A stretch of DNA of 64,000 nucleotides from Streptococcus sp. Marseille-Q0941 (GTDB lineage Bacteria; Bacillota; Bacilli; Lactobacillales; Streptococcaceae), in assembly GCF_943736975.1 (NCBI RefSeq), contig NZ_CALSFO010000002.1, positions 152,925-216,924 of the forward strand, in the 5' to 3' direction. Positions 36,662 through 45,255 of this stretch are shown piece after piece (the stretch's first letter is position 1; every line of letters begins with the position of its first letter). The notes beneath the pieces are model-generated. The model had not been told where the DNA came from, made no database searches, and was given only the letters and a program-made list of their open reading frames with translations. A program made the translations under genes and the position numbers.

Positions 36662-37286
36662 AGAAGCACTTAGACTGTATTTAGTAACCAACCGCTACCA
36701 AGATTCCTTAGGAAGCTTTCTTGAAAAAGTTGAGACGGCCTGCCGTTCAGGTGTTACCATCATCCAACTGCGAGAAAAAAACCTCACTACCAATCAATAC
36801 TATCAACTGGCAAAACAAGTCAAGGAAATAACAGATGCCTACCAAGTACCCTTAATTATCGATGATCGCTTGGATATCTGTCTAGCAGTCGATGCTGCAG
36901 GTTTGCATATTGGCGACGATGAACTACCAGTTTCGGTTGCACGCAAAGTCTTGGGTCCTGAAAAAATCCTCGGTGTCACTGCTAAAACGGTTAAAAGAGC
37001 CCTCGAAGCAGAAACATCGGGTGCGGATTACTTGGGAACAGGAGCAATTTTCCCGACTACGACTAAAGAAAATGCACCCATCACACTGATTTCAACCTTG
37101 AAAACAATTTGCAAAACGGTCGCCATTCCAGTAGTTGCTATCGGAGGCTTGACGTCAGAGAATATTGACCAACTTATCGGCACGGGTATAGCTGGAGTAG
37201 CTGTAGTACGTGATTTGATGCAGGCAGAAGATATTGAGGCAAAAACGCAAGCCTTTTTAACAAAGCTGGATGACATGATTTCCTAA
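36654..37286 (+). CDS. thiE: thiamine-phosphate synthase
   Basis: A 210-aa TIM-barrel enzyme joining HMP-PP and thiazole phosphate. [58 protein letters not shown] and [12 protein letters not shown] are all family motifs with the expected Asp, Lys and phosphate-binding residues. Last gene of the ykoE operon. Confidence 0.96.
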   Translation: MNREALRLYLVTNRYQDSLGSFLEKVETACRSGVTIIQLREKNLTTNQYYQLAKQVKEITDAYQVPLIIDDRLDICLAVDAAGLHIGDDELPVSVARKVLGPEKILGVTAKTVKRALEAETSGADYLGTGAIFPTTTKENAPITLISTLKTICKTVAIPVVAIGGLTSENIDQLIGTGIAGVAVVRDLMQAEDIEAKTQAFLTKLDDMIS

Positions 37287-37289
37287 TCA

Positions 37290-37333
37290 AAAACTCTCTA
37301 ATTCCCTTAAAGTAGGAACTAGAGAGTTTTTTT
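37290..37333. terminator. bidirectional terminator between thiE and thiD
   Basis: AAAACTCTCTA and TAGAGAGTTTT pair, with A and T runs, located between convergent genes. Confidence 0.85.
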
Positions 37334-37334
37334 C

Positions 37335-38126
37335 TTAATCTTTAAAACTTGTATGGTTGACTGGGCCAGAACCATGACCGAGTTGAGGAGCGTCTTGGAT
37401 GGCTTTTGTGATAAAGGCCTTGGCCTTATCAACTGCCTGGTAAAGACTTTTGCCCTTGGCTAGTTCAGCCGTAATCACAGCAGCAAAGGTACATCCAGTA
37501 CCATGGGTGTGACAAGTTTGAATTCTTGGACTTTCCCAGACAAATTGCTCCTCCTTGGTAAAGAGGAAATCCTTGGCACCACCTTCAAGATGGCCACCTT
37601 TGATAACAACGGACTGAGGACCAAATTCTTTTATAATCAGGCGACCAGCACGCTGCATGTCTTCTGGATCATGAATCGAAAAACCAACAATCTCTTCTGC
37701 CTCAGGAAGATTGGGCGTGATAATGCTTGCAAGAGGAAGCAGATTTGTTTTTAGGTAGTCTCTGGCACTAGAATCAATCAGGATGTCCCCACTCGTAGCG
37801 ACCATAACAGGGTCAAGCACATAGGGACAGTCCAGCTTTTTAAGATAGGGTTGGATGATCTCCATGATCTCAGTAGTTGCCAACATCCCTGTTTTTACAG
37901 CCTGAGTATTGATATCCGAAAAGACACTTTCCAATTGAGCTTCCAGCATTTTGTTGGAGACGTGCTCGATTAATTGAACGCCTCTGGTATTTTGAGCGAC
38001 AAGACTGGTTACAACGGCCATTCCATAGACATCTCTAGCTTGGAATGACTTTAAATCAGCCATAATGCCAGCACCGCCACTAGGGTCAGTCCCTGCAATG
38101 GTTAGAGCAACGGGTAAATAAGTCAT
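37335..38126 (-). CDS. thiD: hydroxymethylpyrimidine/phosphomethylpyrimidine kinase
   Basis: A 263-aa ribokinase-fold enzyme phosphorylating HMP to HMP-P and HMP-PP. ALTIAGTDPSGGAGIMADLK at the start, VLDPVMVATSGD, ITPNLPEAEEIVG and the catalytic HTHGTGCTFAA (~residue 212) are present. The ATG at 38126 follows GGGAGG by 6 nt on the minus strand. It is convergent to thiE and has its own TPP riboswitch, so the pathway is controlled from three leaders. Confidence 0.95.
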   Translation of the reverse strand: MTYLPVALTIAGTDPSGGAGIMADLKSFQARDVYGMAVVTSLVAQNTRGVQLIEHVSNKMLEAQLESVFSDINTQAVKTGMLATTEIMEIIQPYLKKLDCPYVLDPVMVATSGDILIDSSARDYLKTNLLPLASIITPNLPEAEEIVGFSIHDPEDMQRAGRLIIKEFGPQSVVIKGGHLEGGAKDFLFTKEEQFVWESPRIQTCHTHGTGCTFAAVITAELAKGKSLYQAVDKAKAFITKAIQDAPQLGHGSGPVNHTSFKD

Positions 38127-38221
38127 CTTAAACCTCCCAACCAACTGAAGTTTGTATTCTTAAGAACAAGCTAGTCTGTTTGAGGAAAGCAATAGAAGAC
38201 AAGTAGTCCTCATTATCATTT

Positions 38222-38303
38222 CCACTTCCATCAGCTAGCATTACCTAGATTGAGTCAAAGGGATCTAACAGTCGTTAATCTCAGCTTTACGCACCCCTAG
38301 TGG
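38222..38303 (-). promoter_or_regulatory. TPP riboswitch upstream of thiD
   Basis: On the minus strand the stem CCACT/AGTGG encloses AGGGGTGC, AGCTGAGATT, CCCTTTGACTCAATCT and GGTAATGCTAGCTGATGGAA, the TPP core. It has the longer, more typical form, unlike the duplicated pair at 30680 and 31787. No clear terminator was seen between it and the ribosome site GGGAGG, so control may be at translation. Confidence 0.85.
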
Positions 38304-38321
38304 TTGTTTTCTTTTTTCTTC

Positions 38322-38330
38322 AGTATAGCA
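38322..38330 (-). promoter_or_regulatory. extended -10 promoter of thiD
   Basis: Minus strand TGCTATACT, about 20 nt before the riboswitch. No good -35. Confidence 0.5.
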
Positions 38331-38421
38331 TATTTTTATAGTTTATATAGTAAAATTTGACTGCAAATCCGTTACCAAATGGTTAAAATTCTATTTTTCA
38401 AAGAAAAGATTTATTTCATAG

Positions 38422-38473
38422 TTGACAAATGTAGATTTTAAGAGTATACTTATTTTTATAATTGACAAATGTA
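38422..38473 (+). promoter_or_regulatory. copper-responsive promoter with two cop boxes
   Basis: TTGACA (38422) and TATACT (38445) are 17 bp apart. The CopY operator GACAAATGTA (cop-box consensus KACANNTGTA) occurs at 38424-38433, overlapping the -35, and again at 38464-38473, past the start of transcription. An 18-bp direct repeat (TTGACAAATGTAGATTTT) underlies both. Two sites would give tight repression without copper. Confidence 0.9.
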
Positions 38474-38491
38474 GATTTTGGAGGGATAGCA

Positions 38492-38887
38492 ATGCAGATT
38501 TCTGACGCAGAATGGCAGGTCATGAAGATTATCTGGATGCAGGGAGAACAGACTAGTACTGATCTCATAAAAGTATTAGAGAAAAGGTTCAGTTGGTCCA
38601 AATCCACGATCCAGACACTCTTGGCACGTTTGGTGGAGAAAGAATGTTTGACTCGGGAAAAGCAGGGCAAGTTCTTTGTCTATTCGGCCCTTTTAACTCT
38701 AGATGATAGTAGAGGGTTAATGGTCCAGGATATCAAAGATAAGCTTTGTTCTCGAAGGATTAAGCACTTACTTGCCGATTTAATCAAAGAATGTGATTTT
38801 ACCCTAGCTGATTTGGAAGGCTTGGAAGAAGTGATTTCAAAGAAAAAAGCAAGTGCTGTGGCAGAAGTAAGATGTAATTGTATGTAA
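38492..38887 (+). CDS. copY: copper-responsive repressor CopY
   Basis: A 131-aa winged-helix repressor of the BlaI/CopY family. MQISDAEWQVMKIIW and STIQTLLARLVEKECLTREKQGKFF form the DNA-binding domain. The C-terminus carries only RCNCM, a CxC, where enterococcal CopY has a longer CxCxxxxCxC metal site; streptococcal versions vary here. Start at 38492 fits the GGAGGG site 6 nt upstream. It autoregulates the cop operon through the two boxes. Confidence 0.92.
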   Translation: MQISDAEWQVMKIIWMQGEQTSTDLIKVLEKRFSWSKSTIQTLLARLVEKECLTREKQGKFFVYSALLTLDDSRGLMVQDIKDKLCSRRIKHLLADLIKECDFTLADLEGLEEVISKKKASAVAEVRCNCM

Positions 38888-38897
38888 AGGAGACGTT

Positions 38898-39269
38898 ATG
38901 TTAAATTTATTTGTATCTATTATTGTTCTAGGAATGATCGCTTTTATCCTCTTTTGGTTTTTCAAAAAACCGCAAGAAGATGCTAAGAAAGCTCAGCAAA
39001 AAAACGGCTATCAGGAGATTCGAGTGGAGGTCATGGGAGGATATACTCCAGAAACCATTATCCTTAAAAAATCGCAACCTGCTCGCATTATTTTCGATCG
39101 AAAAGATCCTTCACCTTGCTTGGACCAAATCGTTTTTCCAGACTTTGGAGTGCATGCAGATCTGCCTATGGGAGACCAATATGTGGTAGAAATCACTCCT
39201 GAAGAAGCAGGTGAGTATGGTTTCTCTTGTGGCATGAACATGATGCACGGTAAGATGATTGTAGAATAG
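38898..39269 (+). CDS. cupA: membrane-anchored copper chaperone CupA
   Basis: A 123-aa protein with one N-terminal transmembrane segment (NLFVSIIVLGMIAFILFWFF, residues ~3-22) and a soluble cupredoxin-like domain. Copper ligands are visible in GEYGFSCGMNMMHGKM (Cys and several Met). In pneumococcus CupA binds Cu(I) and passes it to CopA. The domain is clearly homologous to the N-terminus of CopA encoded 9 nt downstream, which has [13 protein letters not shown]. Confidence 0.93.
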   Translation: MLNLFVSIIVLGMIAFILFWFFKKPQEDAKKAQQKNGYQEIRVEVMGGYTPETIILKKSQPARIIFDRKDPSPCLDQIVFPDFGVHADLPMGDQYVVEITPEEAGEYGFSCGMNMMHGKMIVE

Positions 39270-39278
39270 GAGAAAGAT

Positions 39279-41501
39279 ATGACCGAAATTGTAAAAGCAA
39301 GTATTGAAAATGGTGTTCAAAAAATCCGTATCACGGCAGAAAAAGGCTATTATCCAGCCCATATTCAACTCCAAAAAGGAGTTCCTGCTGAGATCACCTT
39401 TCATCGTGTGACACCATCAAACTGTTATAAAGAAATTCTCTTCGAAGAAGAAGGGATTTTAGAACCGATTGCTCAAGATGAGGAAAAAGTCATTCGCTTT
39501 ACGCCTCAAGACTTGGGCGAGCATGAATTTTCATGCGGCATGAAGATGCAAAAGGGGACCTATACCGTTGTTGAAAAAACTAAAAAATCTCTCAGCCTTT
39601 TACAACGTTTTTGGATTACCAGCATTTTTACCCTACCATTAGTCCTCCTCATGCTTGGTATGCTGACTGGCAGTATCAGCCACCCGGTTATGCGTTGGGG
39701 CACCTTTTTAGCCACAACACCCATTATGCTGGTAGCTGGAGTTCCATATATCAGAAGCGCCTGGGCTAGTTTTAAAAAGCATAATTCCAACATGGATACC
39801 TTGGTTGCTCTGGGAACCCTAGTGGCCTATTTCTATAGCTTAGTTGCCCTCTTCACTGGTCTGCCCGTTTACTTTGAAAGTGCTGCATTTATCCTCTTCT
39901 TCATTCTTTTGGGAGCAGTTTTTGAGGAAAAAATGCGAAAAAATACTTCGCAGGCAGTCGAAAAATTATTAGACCTACAAGCAAAAACAGCAGAGGTTTT
40001 GCGTGATGATGTTTATGTTCAAATCCCACTAGAACAAGTCAAAGTTGGGGATCTAATTCGCGTTCGACCAGGTGAAAAAATTGCCGTTGATGGGACTGTG
40101 TTAGAAGGTGAAACGAGTATTGATGAATCAATGGTGACTGGGGAAAGTATTCCAGTCGATAAATCAGTTGGAGATGCTGTCATTGGTTCAACCATCAATA
40201 ATAGTGGTACGATCATTTTTAGAGCCGAAAAAGTGAGCTCTGAGACTATGTTGGCTCAGATTGTGGACTTTGTGAAAAAAGCGCAAACGAGTCGTGCTCC
40301 TATTCAAGATTTGACAGACAAGATTTCTGGGATTTTTGTACCAGCAGTTGTCATTTTAGGACTTCTTACTTTTTGGATCTGGTTTGTTTTCCTAGGAGAA
40401 AGCTTTGTGACGTCACTTCTCTACGGAGTTGCTGTTTTGATTATTGCCTGTCCTTGTGCACTAGGACTCGCGACACCGACAGCACTCATGGTTGGAACAG
40501 GACGAAGTGCCAAGATGGGGATTCTTCTCAAAAATGGTACAGTTCTACAGGAAATCCAAAAAGTCCAAACCATTGTTTTTGATAAGACAGGAACCTTGAC
40601 CGAAGGGAAGCCAGTAGTGACAGATGTTATTGGTGATGAAAGAGAAGTGCTAAGTTTGGCTGCTTCACTGGAAGATGTATCTCAACACCCGCTAGCTCAA
40701 GCTATTGTTAATCGTTCGTCTGAGCTAGGACTTAGCCTTTACCCAGTGGAAAACTTCCAAGCCTTGCATGGAAAAGGTGTGACTGGGATTATTAATGGTA
40801 AACAAGTCTTGCTGGGGAATGCTAAGCTCTTAGCTGACCTTGCTATTCCACATGATTATCAAGAACGATTTGATTTACTTGAGAAAGAAGCAAAAACAGT
40901 TGTCTTCCTATCCGTAGATGGTCAGTTAAAAGGCTTAATTGCCTTGCAGGATGTCCCTAAGGAAAATGCTCGAGAAGCTATTGCTAAATTGAAAAAACGT
41001 GGTCTTAGAACGGTCATGCTTACTGGAGATAATGCTGGAGTAGCGCATGCTGTTGCAGAGCAAATTGGAATAGAAGAAGTGATTGCAAATGTCTTGCCTG
41101 AGGAAAAGGCTCATGAAATTCACAAGCTTCAAAAGAATGGCAAATTGGCCTTTGTTGGAGATGGTATCAATGATGCGCCGGCCCTCAGTGTAGCGGATGT
41201 CGGAATTGCCATGGGCTCTGGGACAGATATTGCCATTGAATCAGCAGATCTTGTTCTTACAACCAACAATTTACTAGGATTGGCACGTGCTTTTGATATG
41301 AGTAAGAAGACCTTCAATCGTATTCTACTCAATCTTTTCTGGGCTTCTATCTATAACCTCATTGGTATTCCGATTGCAGCAGGAGTGTTTTCTGGTCTTG
41401 GTTTGGTACTTAATCCAGAACTTGCAGGATTGGCCATGGCCTTTAGTTCAGTCTCTGTTCTGATCAGCTCTCTCATGCTTAATTTTACTAAAGTCGATTA
41501 A
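39279..41501 (+). CDS. copA: copper-exporting P1B-type ATPase
   Basis: A 740-aa membrane pump. Residues 1-100 are a cupredoxin-like domain (SCGMKMQKG) and not the usual CxxC ferredoxin-like module. Transmembrane segments follow, with the [12 protein letters not shown] metal-transport motif (~395). The catalytic DKTGTLTEG (phosphorylated Asp ~434), TGES actuator, the HPLAQAI histidine of the nucleotide domain and [10 protein letters not shown] hinge are all intact. It exports Cu(I); position after cupA supports the transfer path. Confidence 0.96.
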   Translation: MTEIVKASIENGVQKIRITAEKGYYPAHIQLQKGVPAEITFHRVTPSNCYKEILFEEEGILEPIAQDEEKVIRFTPQDLGEHEFSCGMKMQKGTYTVVEKTKKSLSLLQRFWITSIFTLPLVLLMLGMLTGSISHPVMRWGTFLATTPIMLVAGVPYIRSAWASFKKHNSNMDTLVALGTLVAYFYSLVALFTGLPVYFESAAFILFFILLGAVFEEKMRKNTSQAVEKLLDLQAKTAEVLRDDVYVQIPLEQVKVGDLIRVRPGEKIAVDGTVLEGETSIDESMVTGESIPVDKSVGDAVIGSTINNSGTIIFRAEKVSSETMLAQIVDFVKKAQTSRAPIQDLTDKISGIFVPAVVILGLLTFWIWFVFLGESFVTSLLYGVAVLIIACPCALGLATPTALMVGTGRSAKMGILLKNGTVLQEIQKVQTIVFDKTGTLTEGKPVVTDVIGDEREVLSLAASLEDVSQHPLAQAIVNRSSELGLSLYPVENFQALHGKGVTGIINGKQVLLGNAKLLADLAIPHDYQERFDLLEKEAKTVVFLSVDGQLKGLIALQDVPKENAREAIAKLKKRGLRTVMLTGDNAGVAHAVAEQIGIEEVIANVLPEEKAHEIHKLQKNGKLAFVGDGINDAPALSVADVGIAMGSGTDIAIESADLVLTTNNLLGLARAFDMSKKTFNRILLNLFWASIYNLIGIPIAAGVFSGLGLVLNPELAGLAMAFSSVSVLISSLMLNFTKVD

Positions 41502-41526
41502 AAAGGCGGTTTTAACCGCTTTTTTT
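41501..41526 (+). terminator. terminator of the cop operon
   Basis: AAAGGCGGTT and AACCGCTTTT pair, with a T run. It starts at the copA stop codon. Confidence 0.88.
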
Positions 41527-41544
41527 GCTATTCTAAAACAGATT

Positions 41545-41670
41545 TTCAAAACGCTTTCAAACTGTACTGTAATAGAGAATGGAGTATTATGAGCATATAC
41601 TTAGAAATTTAAAATCAAATGTGATAAATTAGGATTGTAAATTTACAGAATCGTTTTCAATTACTATATA
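41545..41670 (+). promoter_or_regulatory. spxB promoter region with a cre site
   Basis: TTCAAAACGCTTTCAA (41545-41560) is an inverted match to the cre consensus with one mismatch. TTTACA (41642) and TATATA (41665) are 17 bp apart and form the likely promoter. A weaker cre-like core, TCGTTTTCAA, lies inside its spacer (41651-41660). Confidence 0.55.
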
Positions 41671-41720
41671 AAAGCGTTTTTTGTAAATATATGAAATTAT
41701 TTTTAAGGAGAGTTATCATT

Positions 41721-43496
41721 ATGACTCAAGGGAAAATTACTGCATCTGCAGCAATGCTCAACGTATTGAAAACATGGGGCGTAGACACTATCTACGGTAT
41801 CCCATCAGGAACACTCAGCTCACTTATGGACGCTTTGGCTGAAGACAAAGATATCCGTTTCTTGCAAGTTCGCCACGAAGAAACAGGTGCTCTTGCAGCG
41901 GTTATGCAAGCTAAATTTGGCGGATCTATCGGTGTTGCAGTTGGTTCAGGTGGACCAGGTGCGACTCACTTGATCAACGGTGTTTACGATGCAGCTATGG
42001 ATAACACTCCATTCCTTGCTATCCTTGGATCACGTCCAGTTAACGAATTGAACATGGATGCCTTCCAAGAGCTTAACCAAAACCCAATGTACAACGGTGT
42101 CGCTGTTTACAACAAACGTGTAGCTTACGCAGAACAATTGCCAAAAGTCATTGACGAAGCTTGCCGTGCTGCCGTTTCTAAAAAAGGTCCAGCTGTCGTT
42201 GAAATTCCAGTAAACTTTGGTTTCCAAGAAATCGACGAAAACTCATACTACGGTTCAGGTTCTTACGAGCGTTCATTCATCGCTCCTGCTTTGAACGAAG
42301 TTGAAATCGACAAAGCTGTTGAAATCTTGAACAATGCTGAACGTCCAGTTATCTATGCTGGTTACGGTGGTGTTAAGGCTGGTGAAGTAATCACTGAATT
42401 GTCACGTAAAATCAAAGCACCAATCATCACAACTGGTAAAAACTTTGAAGCTTTCGAATGGAACTACGAAGGTTTGACAGGTTCTGCTTACCGTGTTGGT
42501 TGGAAACCAGCCAACGAAGTTGTCTTTGAAGCAGACACTGTTCTTTTCCTTGGTTCAAACTTCCCATTTGCTGAAGTTTACGAAGCATTCAAGAACACTG
42601 AAAAATTCATCCAAGTCGATATCGACCCTTACAAACTCGGTAAACGCCATGCTCTTGACGCGTCTATCCTTGGTGATGCAGGTCAAGCAGCCAAAGCTAT
42701 CCTTGACAAAGTAAACCCAGTTGAGTCTACTCCATGGTGGCGTGCAAACGTTAAGAACAACCAAAACTGGCGTGATTACATGAACAAACTCGAAGGTAAA
42801 ACTGAGGGTGAGTTACAATTGTACCAAGTCTACAATGCTATTAACAAATATGCTGATCAAGACGCTATCTACTCAATCGACGTAGGTGACACTACTCAAA
42901 CATCTACTCGTCACCTTCACATGACACCTAAGAACATGTGGCGTACATCTCCACTCTTTGCGACAATGGGTATTGCCCTTCCTGGAGGTATCGCTGCTAA
43001 GAAAGACAATCCAGATCGCCAAGTATGGAACATCATGGGTGACGGTGCATTCAACATGTGCTACCCAGACGTTATCACAAACGTTCAATACGACCTTCCA
43101 GTTATCAACGTTGTCTTCTCAAATGGTAAATATGCCTTCATCAAGGACAAATACGAAGACACAAACAAACACTTGTTTGGTTGTGACTTCCCTAATGCTG
43201 ACTATGCGAAAATCGCTGAAGCGCAAGGTGCTGTTGGATTTACAGTAGACCGTATCGAAGACATCGATGCAGTCGTTGCAGAAGCTGTTAAATTGAACAA
43301 AGAAGGTAAGACTGTTGTGATCGATGCTCACATCACCCCACACCGTCCACTTCCAGTAGAAGTACTTGAGTTGGATCCAAAACAACACTCAGAAGAAGCA
43401 ATCAAAGCCTTCAAGGAAAAATACGAAGCAGAAGAACTCGTACCATTCCGCCTCTTCTTGGAAGAAGAAGGGTTGCAATCACGCGCAATTAAATAA
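41721..43496 (+). CDS. spxB: pyruvate oxidase
   Basis: A 591-aa thiamine-diphosphate/FAD enzyme converting pyruvate, phosphate and O2 to acetyl phosphate, CO2 and H2O2. [15 protein letters not shown] carries the catalytic Glu, [14 protein letters not shown], the FAD region, and [18 protein letters not shown] is the ThDP motif (GDG...N). I start it at ATG 41721, after AAGGAG 10 nt upstream; an upstream in-frame ATG at 41691 has no site. Codon use is strongly biased (e.g. AAC, GGT, CGT), as in highly expressed genes. Dependence on thiamine links it to the neighbouring salvage block. Confidence 0.97.
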   Translation: MTQGKITASAAMLNVLKTWGVDTIYGIPSGTLSSLMDALAEDKDIRFLQVRHEETGALAAVMQAKFGGSIGVAVGSGGPGATHLINGVYDAAMDNTPFLAILGSRPVNELNMDAFQELNQNPMYNGVAVYNKRVAYAEQLPKVIDEACRAAVSKKGPAVVEIPVNFGFQEIDENSYYGSGSYERSFIAPALNEVEIDKAVEILNNAERPVIYAGYGGVKAGEVITELSRKIKAPIITTGKNFEAFEWNYEGLTGSAYRVGWKPANEVVFEADTVLFLGSNFPFAEVYEAFKNTEKFIQVDIDPYKLGKRHALDASILGDAGQAAKAILDKVNPVESTPWWRANVKNNQNWRDYMNKLEGKTEGELQLYQVYNAINKYADQDAIYSIDVGDTTQTSTRHLHMTPKNMWRTSPLFATMGIALPGGIAAKKDNPDRQVWNIMGDGAFNMCYPDVITNVQYDLPVINVVFSNGKYAFIKDKYEDTNKHLFGCDFPNADYAKIAEAQGAVGFTVDRIEDIDAVVAEAVKLNKEGKTVVIDAHITPHRPLPVEVLELDPKQHSEEAIKAFKEKYEAEELVPFRLFLEEEGLQSRAIK

Positions 43497-43507
43497 TACC
43501 TCTTGTT

Positions 43508-43593
43508 GAAAATCAAATTTGAGACTTGTAGAGTTCATTCTTTGATTTTCACAGAGTGGTACTTGAAAAGATCGGAGCAATCCGGTCTTTTTT
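43508..43593 (+). terminator. hairpins after spxB
   Basis: GAAAATCAAA and TTTGATTTTC (43508-43550) form one stem. AAGATCGGA and TCCGGTCTT followed by T6 (43568-43593) form the likely terminator. Confidence 0.75.
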
Positions 43594-43605
43594 AGAGGAG
43601 AGTAA

Positions 43606-43953
43606 ATGAATTTAAATCAATTAGATATTATTGTTTCAAATGTTCCCCAAGTCTGTTCTGAATTGGAGCATATCTTGGATAAAAAGGCTGATTATAGTGA
43701 TGATGCTTTTGCTCAGTTCACGATTGGCAGTCACTGTCTCATGTTATCCCAAAATCATTTGATTCCTTTGGAAAATTTTCAGTCAGGAATCATCCTACAC
43801 ATTGAAGTTGAAGATTTCGAACAGCATCAAAAGCGTTTGAAAGAATTAGGGATTGAGATTTTACATGGTCCAGTTGTGACCGATTGGGGAACAGAATCCT
43901 TGTTAGTTGAAGGCCCTGCTGGTCTAGTCATTGATTTTTATCGTATGAAATAA
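43606..43953 (+). CDS. VOC-family (glyoxalase-like) protein
   Basis: A 115-aa protein with the vicinal-oxygen-chelate pattern: NQLDIIVSNVPQVCSEL at the start, then a second beta-alpha-beta unit (GIILHIEVEDFEQHQKRLKEL) and a final VEGPAGLVIDFYRMK. Similar proteins bind metals and act as lyases, dioxygenases or resistance proteins; no substrate can be told. AGAGGAG precedes the ATG. Confidence 0.75.
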   Translation: MNLNQLDIIVSNVPQVCSELEHILDKKADYSDDAFAQFTIGSHCLMLSQNHLIPLENFQSGIILHIEVEDFEQHQKRLKELGIEILHGPVVTDWGTESLLVEGPAGLVIDFYRMK

Positions 43954-44049
43954 GGGCATAGTAGAGTTTGATTGCCAACAATAGTTATAGCATAAGAGGG
44001 GATTTCTTCACTATTTTTATAAAATCTTCTCCCTACTTTATAAGATAGG

Positions 44050-44086
44050 AAAAAGAGTTCAATTGGAACTCTTTTTTTGCTATAAT
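44050..44086 (+). terminator. terminator of the VOC gene fused to the manA extended -10 promoter
   Basis: AAAAGAGTTC and GAACTCTTTT pair (44050-44077), and TGCTATAAT, an extended -10, follows at 44078-44086. The 3' T run of the terminator therefore abuts the promoter of manA. Confidence 0.7.
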
Positions 44087-44116
44087 GAGGGGAGAAAAAT
44101 CAGACAGGAGATCGAT

Positions 44117-45061
44117 ATGTCAGAACCATTATTTTTACATTCTGTAATGCAAGAAAAAATCTGGGGTGGAACTAAACTTCGTGATGAGTTTGGCTACGAC
44201 ATCCCGAGTGAAAAAATCGGAGAATACTGGGCTATCTCAGCTCACCCAAATGGTGTTTCTAAAGTAGCCAATGGCCGTTATGAAGGAACAGACCTAGCTA
44301 CATTGTATGCAGAACACCGTGAGTTGTTTGGCAACCGTCCAGAACCCGTATTTCCACTTTTGACCAAGATTCTCGATGCCAACGACTGGCTCAGTGTTCA
44401 AGTTCACCCAGATGATGCTTATGGATTAGAGCACGAAGGGGAACTTGGTAAAACAGAATGCTGGTATATCATCGCAGCTGATGAAGGTTCAGAGATTATT
44501 TACGGTCACAATGCTAAATCAAAAGAAGAACTCCGCCAACAAATCGAAGATAAAAACTGGGATGCTTTGCTGACCAAAGTCCCTGTCAAGGCTGGAGATT
44601 TCTTTTATGTACCAAGTGGGACCATGCACGCTATTGGAGCAGGTATCTTGATTCTTGAGACGCAACAGTCTAGTGATACAACCTACCGTGTTTATGACTT
44701 TGACCGCAAGGATGATAATGGCAACTTGCGTGAGCTTCACCTTGAAAAATCAATCGATGTTTTGAATATTGGTGAGCCTGCTAACAGCCGTCCAGTAACT
44801 GTCAAAGCAGATGATTTGCGTTCGACTTTACTTGTCTCAAATGATTTTTTTGCTGTTTACAAGTGGGAAATCACAGGAAAAGTTGAATTTGAGAAGACAG
44901 CTGATTATAGCTTGTTGAGCGTCTTGGCTGGCCAAGGGAAACTGACTGTAGACGGAAAAGAATATCCAATCCAAAAAGGGAGCCACTTTATCTTGCCAAG
45001 CGATGTTGAAGCTTGGACAATAGAGGGACAAGATTTGGAATTGATTGTTAGTCATCCATAA
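44117..45061 (+). CDS. manA: mannose-6-phosphate isomerase
   Basis: A 314-aa zinc enzyme interconverting mannose-6-P and fructose-6-P. LSVQVHPDDAYGLEHEGELGKTECWYI carries the metal ligands (Gln, His, Glu), and GDFFYVPSGTMHAIGAGILILE has the final His. The ATG at 44117 follows CAGGAG by 6 nt and gives MSEPLFLHSVM; the longer frame from 44063 includes promoter sequence. Single gene. Confidence 0.95.
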   Translation: MSEPLFLHSVMQEKIWGGTKLRDEFGYDIPSEKIGEYWAISAHPNGVSKVANGRYEGTDLATLYAEHRELFGNRPEPVFPLLTKILDANDWLSVQVHPDDAYGLEHEGELGKTECWYIIAADEGSEIIYGHNAKSKEELRQQIEDKNWDALLTKVPVKAGDFFYVPSGTMHAIGAGILILETQQSSDTTYRVYDFDRKDDNGNLRELHLEKSIDVLNIGEPANSRPVTVKADDLRSTLLVSNDFFAVYKWEITGKVEFEKTADYSLLSVLAGQGKLTVDGKEYPIQKGSHFILPSDVEAWTIEGQDLELIVSHP

Positions 45062-45068
45062 AAAGAAA

Positions 45069-45251
45069 AGAGAGTGGGACAGAAATCAGTAATTCGTTAG
45101 AATTCGATTTCGTAGTCCCACCTCCGCAAAGTTGAGTAGGGCTGTAAAAGCTGATGAAATAAGCGTAGTAGAGCCCACTCAACCACTGCGTCTTGAACGA
45201 CAATCCAAAGACAATTAAGAGGCTAGGACTTTTTTCCCAGCCTCCTTTTTT
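45069..45251. repeat. dispersed ~180-bp three-hairpin repeat, copy 2
   Basis: Same order of stems as the copy at 16475: GTGGGAC/GTCCCAC, GTTGAGTaGGGCT/AGCCCACTCAAC, and GAGGCTAGGAC/CCCAGCCTC with T run. It fills the gap between convergent manA and the transporter gene and probably terminates both. One inner stem is weakened (GCTGATGAAATAAGC). Confidence 0.8.
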
Positions 45252-45255
45252 GTAT

